Assembly (NCBI GenBank): GCA_900553945.1
Contig: USFR01000009.1
Location: 1-64,000, forward strand
Source of the DNA: an uncultured Clostridium sp.
Lineage (GTDB): Bacteria > Bacillota > Clostridia > TANB77 > CAG-508
Direction of reading: 5' to 3'
Length of the DNA stretch: 64,000 bases
Part shown: piece by piece, positions 54,170 to 62,127 of the stretch
Position numbering within the stretch: position 1 is the first letter of the stretch
Layout of the letters: each line of letters opens with the position of its first letter
The notes under the pieces: model-generated
Told to the model about the DNA's origin: nothing
What the model saw: the letters and a program-made list of their open reading frames with translations, nothing else
Database searches by the model: none
Position numbers and translations under genes: made by a program

Positions 54170-54523
54170 ATGCTATTGACTTTATTTTTAGGAATTCTAG
54201 TTATATTGCTTATGTATATATTGGGAATTCCTTGTTTTTTTTATAAAATAACTAATTTCTATTGTCCAGGTTGCGGATTTACACGTGCTGTATTTGCACT
54301 ATTGCACCTTAATATATATCAAGCTCTTAGATATAATGTACTAATAATAATTTATATACCACTTATTTTATATTGTATTTTTTACAAATTTATTTTAAAA
54401 AGAGATTGTCAGATTTCGAATTTAATTTTATACATAATTCTTATTTTAGTTTGTTTATTTGGAATATTGCGAAACATTCCGTATTTTAGTTACTTGGCAC
54501 CTACTGTTGTTTCAACAATTTAA
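54170..54523 (+). CDS. DUF2752 membrane protein
   Basis: The 117-residue product has about three transmembrane helices and the DUF2752 hallmark YCPGCGFTRAVFALLHLNIY (about 31-50), with the CPGCG Cys pair. Function unknown. ATG 54170 lies one base past the preceding stop; the frame is open from a TTG inside the DUF4234 gene, but coupled start at the ATG is simpler. No Shine-Dalgarno is visible. Confidence 0.8.
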   Translation: MLLTLFLGILVILLMYILGIPCFFYKITNFYCPGCGFTRAVFALLHLNIYQALRYNVLIIIYIPLILYCIFYKFILKRDCQISNLILYIILILVCLFGILRNIPYFSYLAPTVVSTI

Positions 54524-54524
54524 A

Positions 54525-54648
54525 AAAGAAACTCAATATGAAAATTTTTTCACACCTTACTGCTCTGTATTCTACCTGCTTCAATCGAACTCACTTCGTT
54601 CGTTTGCCATTGTGCGGTGATTCGAAATTTTTATATTGAGTTTCTTTG
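54525..54648. repeat. Long-armed palindromic element, copy F
   Basis: Arms AAAGAAACTCAATATGAAAA (from 54525) and TTTTTATATTGAGTTTCTTT (to 54648) are nearly complementary. The interior (54553-54618) contains TGCTTCAATCGAACTCACTT and CGTTCGTTTG, matching the reverse complement of the interior of element E at 8846-8910. The element lies between the converging DUF2752 gene and recO and probably terminates both. Confidence 0.7.
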
Positions 54649-54657
54649 TATGTTTTA

Positions 54658-55386
54658 TTAAATTAATTTTTCAACTTTATAGTCTTTTTCTAGTTTTTCA
54701 TTAAAATAAATTCTGGTGATTAGTTCAAATTCTTTTAATGCATTTTCACTTATTGAAAATGAAAATAATTTTTTTGAATCTGCTTTTAAGCTATATATAA
54801 TTGCATACTTACTTCCTTCTGATAAATTTATTGCACTTTTGTCTTGCTTACTACAAACTGAGCATTTAAATCCATCATCTTTTATGCTAAAAGATGATAA
54901 GTCTTCTTTTTCTCCACAACATACGCATTCATTAACATTGGGTGAGTAACCTAGTATTTTTAACAATCTCATTTTGAATACTGATATTATGAAGTCTAAA
55001 TTTTTATCGCTTTCTGAAATTACATATAGTGTGTTTAAAAATAATTTTAATATGTAATAATTATTTTGATTTTCGGTTGTTACGTCTGTTATTATTTTTA
55101 TCAATGTTGCTGCATAGTTTAGTTTTTCTAAATCTACTCGTATATTGTAAAATATTTCTACAGGATCACAGCTTTGAATTGTATATAAATCATTTGATTT
55201 TCTCAAAACATACTCTCCAAAGCATAGTAGTTGTGATCCTGCAAGTAACATACTTTTAGGCCTTTTTGCTCCTTTGGCTACACATGAAATTTTTCCAACG
55301 TTTGGTGTTAAGATTGTTAATATTTTATCTGAGTCTCCTAAACTGTTTTCAGCAATTACTATTCCGGTTGTTTTTATACTTTTCAT
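54658..55386 (-). CDS. recO: DNA repair protein RecO
   Basis: Loads RecA onto SSB-coated DNA with RecF/RecR. The 242-residue product has the N-terminal OB fold (about 1-78; TTGIVIAENSLGDSDKILTI, GAKRPKS), the helical domain and four zinc Cys in CVCCGEKE and CSVCSKQ (about 153-185). In line with yqzL and era, as in many Firmicutes. Confidence 0.95.
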   Translation of the reverse strand: MKSIKTTGIVIAENSLGDSDKILTILTPNVGKISCVAKGAKRPKSMLLAGSQLLCFGEYVLRKSNDLYTIQSCDPVEIFYNIRVDLEKLNYAATLIKIITDVTTENQNNYYILKLFLNTLYVISESDKNLDFIISVFKMRLLKILGYSPNVNECVCCGEKEDLSSFSIKDDGFKCSVCSKQDKSAINLSEGSKYAIIYSLKADSKKLFSFSISENALKEFELITRIYFNEKLEKDYKVEKLI

Positions 55387-55400
55387 TTATCTACATCCTC

Positions 55401-55499
55401 TCACAAGGATTCTTTATCTTTGCTTTCTTTATATTTTAAGTAATCCTCAACTTTTCCAGTTTCTTTAAACTGGTTCCATTTTTCTTGTTTCTCGTTCAT
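55401..55499 (-). CDS. yqzL: YqzL family small protein
   Basis: A 32-residue protein, MNEKQEKWNQFKETGKVEDY then LKYKESKD, with the W-F-TG-YL-YK pattern of YqzL, which in Bacilli also lies between era and recO. Function unknown. RBS GAGAGGATGATATT before the ATG; stop 14 bases before recO. Confidence 0.85.
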   Translation of the reverse strand: MNEKQEKWNQFKETGKVEDYLKYKESKDKESL

Positions 55500-55537
55500 A
55501 ATATCATCCTCTCTTAATAATATTATGAGCTTTCTAT

Positions 55538-56443
55538 CTATTTTGCATACTTAAATTTTTTCAAAATTTGTGTATTTTCATCCCATTTATTATCTACTTT
55601 TACCCATAACTTAAGGTTTATTTTAGTTCCAAAAATTTTCTCTAAATCATATCTTGCGCATTGTCCAATTTTTTTAAGCATTTGTCCATCTTTTCCAATT
55701 ATTATTCCCTTGTGTGATTCTCTCTTGCAATATATTGTTGCATCTATATCATATATTTCTTCTTTTTTTGTAGTTTTTCTATATTTAAATTTTGAAACTT
55801 CAACATAAATACCATGTGGCACTTCTTCGTTTAAAAATCTTAATGCTTTTTCACGTATTTTTTCTTCTGTTATTTGTCTTGAAGTTTGGTCTGTGTATTC
55901 ATCTTCTTCATAATATCTAGGACCTGGTTTTAAAAGTTTTTCTATTTCATTTAAAACTGTTTCAGCATATTTTCCTTTTGTTGCTTCTATTGGTATTACG
56001 CTTGAAAAATCATATTGTTTGCTATATTCTTCAATTATTTTAAATAAACTTTCTTTTTCTACTAAATCTATTTTATTTATTATTAAAATTACTTTTTTAT
56101 GTTTTTCTTTTAGTTTTTCTAAGATATATGTATCGCCTTTTCCTATTCCTTTGCTTGTTGCTTCAACCATAAATAAAATAACATCAACATCTTGAAGTGA
56201 TGCAAATGCTGTGTCTACCATTGTTTCGCTTAGCTTACTTTTTGGTTTATGTATTCCTGGTGTATCTATAAATATGATTTGTGAGTTTTCTCTATTTGCA
56301 ATTGCTCTAATTGCTAATCTTGTTGTTTGTGGTTTATTTGCTGTTATAGAAACATCTTCTTTTATTAAATTATTTAATAGTGTTGACTTTCCAACGTTTG
56401 TCCTTCCAATTATTGATACAAATCCTGATTTAAATTCTGACAT
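55538..56443 (-). CDS. era: GTPase Era
   Basis: Essential GTPase for 16S rRNA processing and 30S assembly. The 301-residue product has G1 GRTNVGKST (about 12-20), G2 TTR, G3 FIDTPGIHKPK, G4 INKIDL and the C-terminal KH domain (GIIIGKDGQMLKKIG, about 241-255). ATG 56443 is chosen over a TTG four codons earlier, from the GGAG spacing. yqzL and recO follow. Confidence 0.97.
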   Translation of the reverse strand: MSEFKSGFVSIIGRTNVGKSTLLNNLIKEDVSITANKPQTTRLAIRAIANRENSQIIFIDTPGIHKPKSKLSETMVDTAFASLQDVDVILFMVEATSKGIGKGDTYILEKLKEKHKKVILIINKIDLVEKESLFKIIEEYSKQYDFSSVIPIEATKGKYAETVLNEIEKLLKPGPRYYEEDEYTDQTSRQITEEKIREKALRFLNEEVPHGIYVEVSKFKYRKTTKKEEIYDIDATIYCKRESHKGIIIGKDGQMLKKIGQCARYDLEKIFGTKINLKLWVKVDNKWDENTQILKKFKYAK

Positions 56444-56547
56444 ATATTTCTCCAATCTCTTTTTTTACCTTTAATATTTTATCATATTTTAATTCTTTTA
56501 ACAATATAATATATGGAAGGCTTTTCTTAATAGTATATTTAATTTGC

Positions 56548-56590
56548 AAACAAATAAACCAAGGAGTTTTTCCTTGGTTTGTTTGTTTTT
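56548..56590 (-). terminator. Terminator of DUF3048 gene
   Basis: CCAAGGAAAAACTCCTTGG with flanking AAACAAAC/GTTTATTTG pairing, T-rich on the minus strand, directly after the DUF3048 stop. Confidence 0.8.
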
Positions 56591-57702
56591 TATTGTATTG
56601 TTAAATTTGCATTTGTTGGACATATTTCTATGAATGTGTTTCCATCATTTACTTGAATTTCATTTCCTTGACTGTCTTTATATACTGTTTGTGCACTTCT
56701 TGATTCTTTTGTACAAGTTATTGGAATTGCTTTTCCGTTTGTTATGTAATATCCTTCTTTAGTTCCTATATTTTTTATGTCTTGTCTTCCTTTTCCGCTT
56801 CCATCATTTAATGTATAATTATCTACTTTTGTTATTATTATATTTTTTGTTGTAATACTGCTTTCTGTTGTTGCATCTGTTTGTAATTTATTTCTTGCAT
56901 ATCTTGTATATGTCTGTGTTGTTTCATCATATTTAAAATTAACTTTTTGTAATGTTGAAAATGGTATAGTTACATTTGTTGCTGAAATTGCATCTGTTTT
57001 TTCATCTAATGTTACTGGATCTGCTACATAATTCAATACGCTTTTTTTATTTGATGTAGTTCTATAACCTTTTGATTCTGCTGTAGTTTTTATTGTTGCT
57101 AAATCGCATATTGAATTGTGTGGAGCTTTATATTTTCCTGATATTCTCCAGAATACATCTCCAGCTTTCCATGCTTTCCCTGTATCATATTCTAATCCGT
57201 TTACATTATTTATTCCTAGTTTCTTTATATCTGATTGCGCTTGTGGACTCCATCCAATGTGTGCATATATTGCATCATTTTCTAATGCATAATCTAAGAA
57301 ATAATGTCTTGAGCTTCTCATTGGTCCAACTTTGTCTGCGTCTGCTCCTTTAAATACTGCCATTAGTCTGGTCTCTCCACCTTCAACAATTATTTCATAT
57401 ACTGTATATGCTTTGCTAATTGAAAATTGTGGCCATGCATCACTATGATTATCAATCATACATGCTATTGGTCTATCTGTTCCCTTGAATATTTGAATTG
57501 TTTTTTCTGGTTCTGGTTCTTGAGCATTCTCTTCTTCTGGTATTTGGTCTGCTACATTAGTATTTACCTCTATAGTTTTCTTACTATTTACATATTTCCA
57601 CCCCAAAAATGCACCTATTCCTATAATAATTAGTAATAAGATAATCAAAAAAATCTTTATTACTTTTTTTGAATTCTTTTCATCTGATTGATGTTTTCCC
57701 AT
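56590..57702 (-). CDS. DUF3048 (YerB-like) membrane-anchored protein
   Basis: The 370-residue product has an N-terminal anchor (KIFLIILLLIIIGIGAFLGW), an acidic linker and DUF3048 (about 70-365): RPIACMIDNHSDAWPQFSIS, VEGGETRLMAVFKGADADKV, GPMRSSRHYFLDYAL, FWRISGKYKAPHN. The family (B. subtilis YerB) is secreted or lipid-anchored and of uncertain function. RBS AGAAGGGAAG. It lies upstream of the era group and downstream of ybeY. Confidence 0.85.
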   Translation of the reverse strand: MGKHQSDEKNSKKVIKIFLIILLLIIIGIGAFLGWKYVNSKKTIEVNTNVADQIPEEENAQEPEPEKTIQIFKGTDRPIACMIDNHSDAWPQFSISKAYTVYEIIVEGGETRLMAVFKGADADKVGPMRSSRHYFLDYALENDAIYAHIGWSPQAQSDIKKLGINNVNGLEYDTGKAWKAGDVFWRISGKYKAPHNSICDLATIKTTAESKGYRTTSNKKSVLNYVADPVTLDEKTDAISATNVTIPFSTLQKVNFKYDETTQTYTRYARNKLQTDATTESSITTKNIIITKVDNYTLNDGSGKGRQDIKNIGTKEGYYITNGKAIPITCTKESRSAQTVYKDSQGNEIQVNDGNTFIEICPTNANLTIQ

Positions 57703-57725
57703 AGTTCTTCCCTTCTCTCTGGTAA

Positions 57726-58202
57726 TTATTCATCACCTCGAGTTATATTAAGTTTTTTAAGTATGGTTTCTTCCTTTTCTCTCATCTCAGTTCTGTCAAC
57801 TAATTCTATATGATCATACCCCATCAAGTGGTAGAAACCATGAACCACCATATATGCTAATTCTCTTTCAAATGAATGTCCATATTCTTCTGCTTGTTCT
57901 TTTACTTTTTCAATTGAAATTACTATATCTCCAAGCGGTTCTTCTATTTCATTTATAACATTTGGTATTTCCTCTTTTTCAAACATTGGAAATGATAATA
58001 CATCTGTTGCTTTGTTGATTTTTCTATATGTATTATTCATTTCTTGTATTTGATTTGGTGTTGTTAGTATAACACTTAAGTATAAATGTGTTTTTAATAG
58101 ATTTTCTTCTTCAAAACATTTTTCGACAACTTTTTCTATTATTTTCGAATATTCTTCATCTTCTTCTATATCTAAAAATTCTATTTGTGTTAAATTTCTC
58201 AT
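57726..58202 (-). CDS. ybeY: Endoribonuclease YbeY
   Basis: Metal-dependent RNase in 16S rRNA 3'-end maturation and ribosome quality control. The 158-residue product has NNTYRKINKATDVLSFPM and the zinc motif HGFYHLMGYDH (about 121-131). Its ATG overlaps the stop of the upstream gene as TAATG. In most Firmicutes phoH lies directly before ybeY; here a different gene takes that place. Confidence 0.95.
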   Translation of the reverse strand: MRNLTQIEFLDIEEDEEYSKIIEKVVEKCFEEENLLKTHLYLSVILTTPNQIQEMNNTYRKINKATDVLSFPMFEKEEIPNVINEIEEPLGDIVISIEKVKEQAEEYGHSFERELAYMVVHGFYHLMGYDHIELVDRTEMREKEETILKKLNITRGDE

Positions 58203-59386
58203 TAATTTGCCTTTCTACTTATTTTTCTATATTTAATGCTTGTCTTACAATTATTTTTTATATTTTTCATTACTCCATATGATATAAGTCTATCTTTATA
58301 AAATTGTATAATTTCTTTATTTTGCTTATTATTCTCTAATATATCAATTTCTCTTTTTAAGAATAAAATTTCTTTTTCTCTTGATGTTTCAGCTTTTTCA
58401 TATTCTGAATAAAATTTCTTATACTTTTCTCTTTCGTCCATTTTTTCCCAGTATACTTTTCCTGATAACAATTTAATATCATATGCCTCAAGTAAATCTA
58501 GTAACAAATTATATGTTTCCATTTTTTCCTTTTCATCTTTTGTTATAACAATTAATTTTCTTGTATCATTTAATAGTTTGTTATAGCACTGTTCTGCTGC
58601 TACCAATGGTAAGCTATGAGTAAATATTTGTCTACTAATTCCTAGTAAAATCATATTCTTTTCAATATAATCTTTCGCATCTAGTTGTCCAATATCAAAT
58701 TGATCTAACCTATGTATTTCTGTACCCATTTTTTCTTCTAGTAAGTTAGTTTCATCTTGCATTTTTATATATAAAATCTTTGAAACATATTCATCTAAAA
58801 TATCAAAAATTTTATTATAAATATCTATATTGTTATTATTTATTCTTCTTGAACATTCTGCAAGTTTTACTGAATAATTTTTTAGTATACCTTTATAAAA
58901 TGTATCCATTTGTGCAATATAAAAATCTTTGTATCTTTCTAAAGTTTTACTTTTAGCATTCATTTTTAAAGATTCATAATCTAGTTCAATTAAATATTTT
59001 TGCTTTTGGTATTTATACTCTGCATAGTCAGTTGATTTTAATGTTGTAATTTTATAATAATTTCCCATTGCTTCTTTTTCAAATTCAGAAGCTGTATTAG
59101 TTTTTACTTTTTTATATACTGTATCCATAATATGTTTGTCTATTGCTTCTAAATAAAGGGAATAAGCCTCTTGATATTTTGAAGATATCACTTTTTTCTT
59201 TTCTTCATCACTGGTTTTCGAATTATTCATTATGTCATATGATTTTAATAAATTGTTTCTTTTTAAATTAATTACAAATCCATTTATTCCGATTTTTGTT
59301 GGAATTATTATTTTTGATAAAGTTTTACTTAGTTTTCCAAAAAAGGTTTTGTTTGAATCTACTACTTTTAGACTTCTTTCTTCCAA
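58202..59386 (-). CDS. Unknown 394-residue helical protein in the phoH position
   Basis: Not recognised. The product is highly charged, Lys/Glu/Tyr/Asn-rich and mostly helical, without signal peptide, membrane segment or P-loop. Stretches such as KIGINGFVINLKRNN near the start and KFYSEYEKAETSREKEILFL near the end show no known motif. It lies between yqfD and ybeY, where phoH is normally found, and overlaps ybeY; thus it may be linked to sporulation or RNA metabolism. The frame opens with GTG inside AAAGGAG; TTG 59386, eight bases after that site, is the likelier start. Confidence 0.65.
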   Translation of the reverse strand: MEERSLKVVDSNKTFFGKLSKTLSKIIIPTKIGINGFVINLKRNNLLKSYDIMNNSKTSDEEKKKVISSKYQEAYSLYLEAIDKHIMDTVYKKVKTNTASEFEKEAMGNYYKITTLKSTDYAEYKYQKQKYLIELDYESLKMNAKSKTLERYKDFYIAQMDTFYKGILKNYSVKLAECSRRINNNNIDIYNKIFDILDEYVSKILYIKMQDETNLLEEKMGTEIHRLDQFDIGQLDAKDYIEKNMILLGISRQIFTHSLPLVAAEQCYNKLLNDTRKLIVITKDEKEKMETYNLLLDLLEAYDIKLLSGKVYWEKMDEREKYKKFYSEYEKAETSREKEILFLKREIDILENNKQNKEIIQFYKDRLISYGVMKNIKNNCKTSIKYRKISRKAN

Positions 59387-59400
59387 TTTTATTTCTCCTT

Positions 59401-60582
59401 TCACGAAACCAATTTTTGCTCTACCCCTATTTTTTCAATGACTTCATATATTAGTTTAACCTTTAACTCTGTTTCTGTTGGTTCAGCAATAATATTTCTA
59501 TTGACGATTTGTTTGTTTTTTATATCGTTTTTCATTTGTTCTTCTAGTTCTTGAATTATTTTCTCTTGTAATTGTTCAACTGTATATTGCTTTTGTTCAT
59601 ATCTATATTCGTAGTTTGTTATTTTCTTGAATTCTATTGGTAAATAAAAATTGTTTAATATTTTGATTTTATTTTTCGTTTCCATTGTATCATATTTTTC
59701 AAATTTTGAAATAGTTTTATAAAAATTTATTGTATTTTTGTTTAAAGTTACTGCGTATTTGTTTTCCTCAGCATTTGTTTTTACTTTTTCTTGTTGAATT
59801 AAGCTCTCTGTTTTTTCCTGAATATACCAAACTTTTGCTTCAATATCGCCACTTGCATGCATGTATCTAACTCCAGTATATTTTCCTTCCATCCAGCCTC
59901 CTATAAGCTTTCGACCGTTTTCAACAACATCTCCTTCTTTAACAAGTGCTGTTCCGTTTGTAACATTTATTTTGGTTATTATTCCATCTTTTGATGCTAC
60001 TATATCACAATATTCATTTTCGTCTAATATATCTGGTTTGGCTACCGCTTCTACAACAGTTACTTTTGCGTTTGTTCCATCTATTTTTATTCCTATCCAT
60101 GAAATTCTCTCGTCATTTAATCTCATTTTTTCTATAACTTTCTGTGTATTTATTTTGTACTTTAACTCTCCTTGTTTAATTCCATTTCTATTTAATTCTT
60201 CTAATATTTCTTCTGAGCTAATAAGGTTATTTCCTTCAATTTCTATGTTCCATACAAAATTTGATAGTGCAAATATTGATAGTATTAACATAAAAAATAA
60301 AAATATAAAAACTTTTCTGTTCTTATATTTTTTTATTATAAATGGTAATCCTCTTTTTCTTTTAATTTTCATACTGCATTGTGTTTTTTTGGCTATGTTT
60401 CTTATTCCTCTAAAATCGTCTATTTGTATATTTGTAATTATACTTGTATTATTTTTTCTTCTTGTTCCCCATAGCTCTATTCCTTGTTTTGTGCATGCAT
60501 TAAAAAATCTTTCTATATAAAAACCTTCAATTTCAATTTGAAGATAGCCTTTTACGAAATTATTTTTTTTCTTTAAAACCAT
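59401..60582 (-). CDS. yqfD: Sporulation protein YqfD
   Basis: Membrane protein of the sporulation programme. The 393-residue product has a cytoplasmic N-terminal half (about 1-85; GYLQIEIEGFYIERFFNACT, ELWGTRRK), one strong transmembrane helix (VFIFLFFMLILSIFALSNFV) and an outside domain with SWIGIKIDGTNAKVTVVEA and GDVVENGRKLIGG. Matches YqfD over its length. ATG 60582 follows AGGTGAAAAA. It follows yqfC by 4 bp. Confidence 0.92.
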   Translation of the reverse strand: MVLKKKNNFVKGYLQIEIEGFYIERFFNACTKQGIELWGTRRKNNTSIITNIQIDDFRGIRNIAKKTQCSMKIKRKRGLPFIIKKYKNRKVFIFLFFMLILSIFALSNFVWNIEIEGNNLISSEEILEELNRNGIKQGELKYKINTQKVIEKMRLNDERISWIGIKIDGTNAKVTVVEAVAKPDILDENEYCDIVASKDGIITKINVTNGTALVKEGDVVENGRKLIGGWMEGKYTGVRYMHASGDIEAKVWYIQEKTESLIQQEKVKTNAEENKYAVTLNKNTINFYKTISKFEKYDTMETKNKIKILNNFYLPIEFKKITNYEYRYEQKQYTVEQLQEKIIQELEEQMKNDIKNKQIVNRNIIAEPTETELKVKLIYEVIEKIGVEQKLVS

Positions 60583-60586
60583 TTTT

Positions 60587-60862
60587 TCACCTACGTTCAA
60601 AATCTAGATTTTCTATCTTTCCGGTTATGCTTACTGATTCGTCGCTGATTTGATTTAATTTTAATTCAAATCCATTTATATTTATGTTTCCTATATGTGT
60701 ACATACTCTTATAAAGAATTCTTCGTATTCTAATATTCCTTTGTAATTTTCTATTAATACTTCATCAAATCCAAGCATTGTTACTTTTGGAATATTGGTT
60801 CCGACTTCTCTGGGTAAGTCTAAAATTTCATTTACTCTGTTTAGATTCATATAATATTTCAT
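60587..60862 (-). CDS. yqfC: YabP/YqfC family sporulation protein
   Basis: A 91-residue protein of the YqfC/YabP family: NEILDLPREVGTNIPKVTM, LIENYKGILEYEEFFIRVCT, and IGNININGFELKLNQIS. Its function in the sporulating cell is undefined. The first ATG directly abuts AGGAAGG; the ATG four codons later (60850) is a reasonable alternative. Forms an operon with yqfD, as in Bacilli. Confidence 0.92.
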   Translation of the reverse strand: MKYYMNLNRVNEILDLPREVGTNIPKVTMLGFDEVLIENYKGILEYEEFFIRVCTHIGNININGFELKLNQISDESVSITGKIENLDFERR

Positions 60863-60944
60863 CCTTCCTAATATTTCTTCTATGTTTATATATATTCAAT
60901 TGTTAGAGAAATATTACTTTTATTATTGAAACTTATGAATAGGA

Positions 60945-60976
60945 AAAATACATATCAAAATTTTATATGTATTTTT
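60945..60976 (-). terminator. A/T-rich hairpin
   Basis: AAAAATACATAT and ATATGTATTTTT pair around CAAAATTT, in the gap between the deacetylase gene and yqfC. Possible terminator for the deacetylase transcript; bidirectional by sequence. Confidence 0.6.
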
Positions 60977-61016
60977 CATTTTATCTTTTGCAATAATGGT
61001 TATATTTAAATTCGAA

Positions 61017-61148
61017 AGAAAAAGAAAATTATATTTATTTTTTGTTCCTTGCTAAAAGATTTTACCACTCCTTAAACTTCGTTTAAGCGTTAGGTAAAAA
61101 CTTTCAAACTGCGCGTCACTAAAAAATCAAATATAATTTTCTTTTTGC
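61017..61148. repeat. Long-armed palindromic element, copy G
   Basis: Arms AAAAAGAAAATTATATTTAT (from 61019) and ATATAATTTTCTTTTTG (to 61147) are complementary over about 22 bases. Interior: TTTTACC (61060s) pairs with GGTAAAA (61093-61099), enclosing the hairpin CTTAAAC-TTC-GTTTAAG (61071-61087). It starts ten bases downstream of the deacetylase stop. Interior only loosely resembles the other elements. Confidence 0.65.
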
Positions 61149-61157
61149 TAACAAATT

Positions 61158-61937
61158 CTATCTTACAAATTCATCTAAACTTTTAAACTCATACCCATCA
61201 GATTTAATAGCCCTAATACACTCATCCAAAATATTCATATTATCCTTTGAAGTACCATGAAGCAACATAACCTCTCCAGGATGCGTATTATTCAATATCT
61301 TCTCCTTACCGTAAGATTCTCTACCTTGCTTATTCTCATCCCAATCATCATATGCAAAAGACCACATTATTGTCTGATAATTCATTTTATTACATAAAGC
61401 TAATGTCCTTTCGCAGTATTCCCCTTTAGGTGGTCTTATGTATTTCATTTCATATCCAAACTTTTCATATACAGCTGTATGCAAATTCATAACTTCTTTT
61501 TCAACTTCAGAATCTGAAATCTCTGGCATGCTTTTGTGATTAACAGTATGGTTTCCAACATCATGCCCTTCTTCTATCATTCTTTTAACTATGTCAGGCT
61601 GAGTATTTAAATAATGAGCTGTAATAAAAAAACATGCCTTAACATCATTTGCTTTTAGGGTATCTAATATATTTTCCGTATATCCTGCTTCATATCCTAA
61701 ATCAAATGTTAGGTATATATATTTCTTTTCTTTACTTCCCATCGCTATTCCATTGTATTTGTCAATTAATTCTCTATTTTCTTTTCCTAAATCAGGTTGC
61801 TCATGGTTGTTGTTTCTTTTTATTCCCCAACATATTTTCTTATTAATATTATCTGCACGTACCTCATTTTTTAAGACACCCACACATAATACTAATGAAA
61901 AAATAACAGCTATACTCAAAACAATTTTTTTATTCAT
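61158..61937 (-). CDS. Polysaccharide deacetylase, PdaA-like
   Basis: Secreted carbohydrate deacetylase, probably on peptidoglycan. The 259-residue product has a signal peptide (KIVLSIAVIFSLVLCVGVL), then the NodB domain: YLTFDLGYEAGY (motif 1, Asp), VGNHTVNHKSM (motif 2, His pair), IRPPKGEYCERT (motif 3), MLLHGTSKDN (motif 5). The leading region with CWGIKRNNNHEQPD and NGIAMGSKEKK matches PdaA, which makes muramic delta-lactam in spore cortex. RBS AAAGGATAAAG. Monocistronic. Confidence 0.9.
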   Translation of the reverse strand: MNKKIVLSIAVIFSLVLCVGVLKNEVRADNINKKICWGIKRNNNHEQPDLGKENRELIDKYNGIAMGSKEKKYIYLTFDLGYEAGYTENILDTLKANDVKACFFITAHYLNTQPDIVKRMIEEGHDVGNHTVNHKSMPEISDSEVEKEVMNLHTAVYEKFGYEMKYIRPPKGEYCERTLALCNKMNYQTIMWSFAYDDWDENKQGRESYGKEKILNNTHPGEVMLLHGTSKDNMNILDECIRAIKSDGYEFKSLDEFVR

Positions 61938-62049
61938 TTTACTTTATCCTTTCTTTTTTTATAATTTTATTATTTTTTTATTGTTTTAGAATTATTTTTA
62001 AAGTAAAATAAGTGTATCTCATGTTTTTACATTTTTTTACAAAATTCTA

Positions 62050-62078
62050 TTGACATTAAATTGAAATTATTTTATATT
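62050..62078 (+). promoter_or_regulatory. Promoter of the GHKL kinase gene
   Basis: Perfect TTGACA (62050-62055), 17-base spacer, TATATT (62073-62078), about 50 bases before the start codon. Confidence 0.75.
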
Positions 62079-62127
62079 TATTATTACGCTCCATAAAATG
62101 GGTAGTAGTAATAGCGAGGTGTTATTT

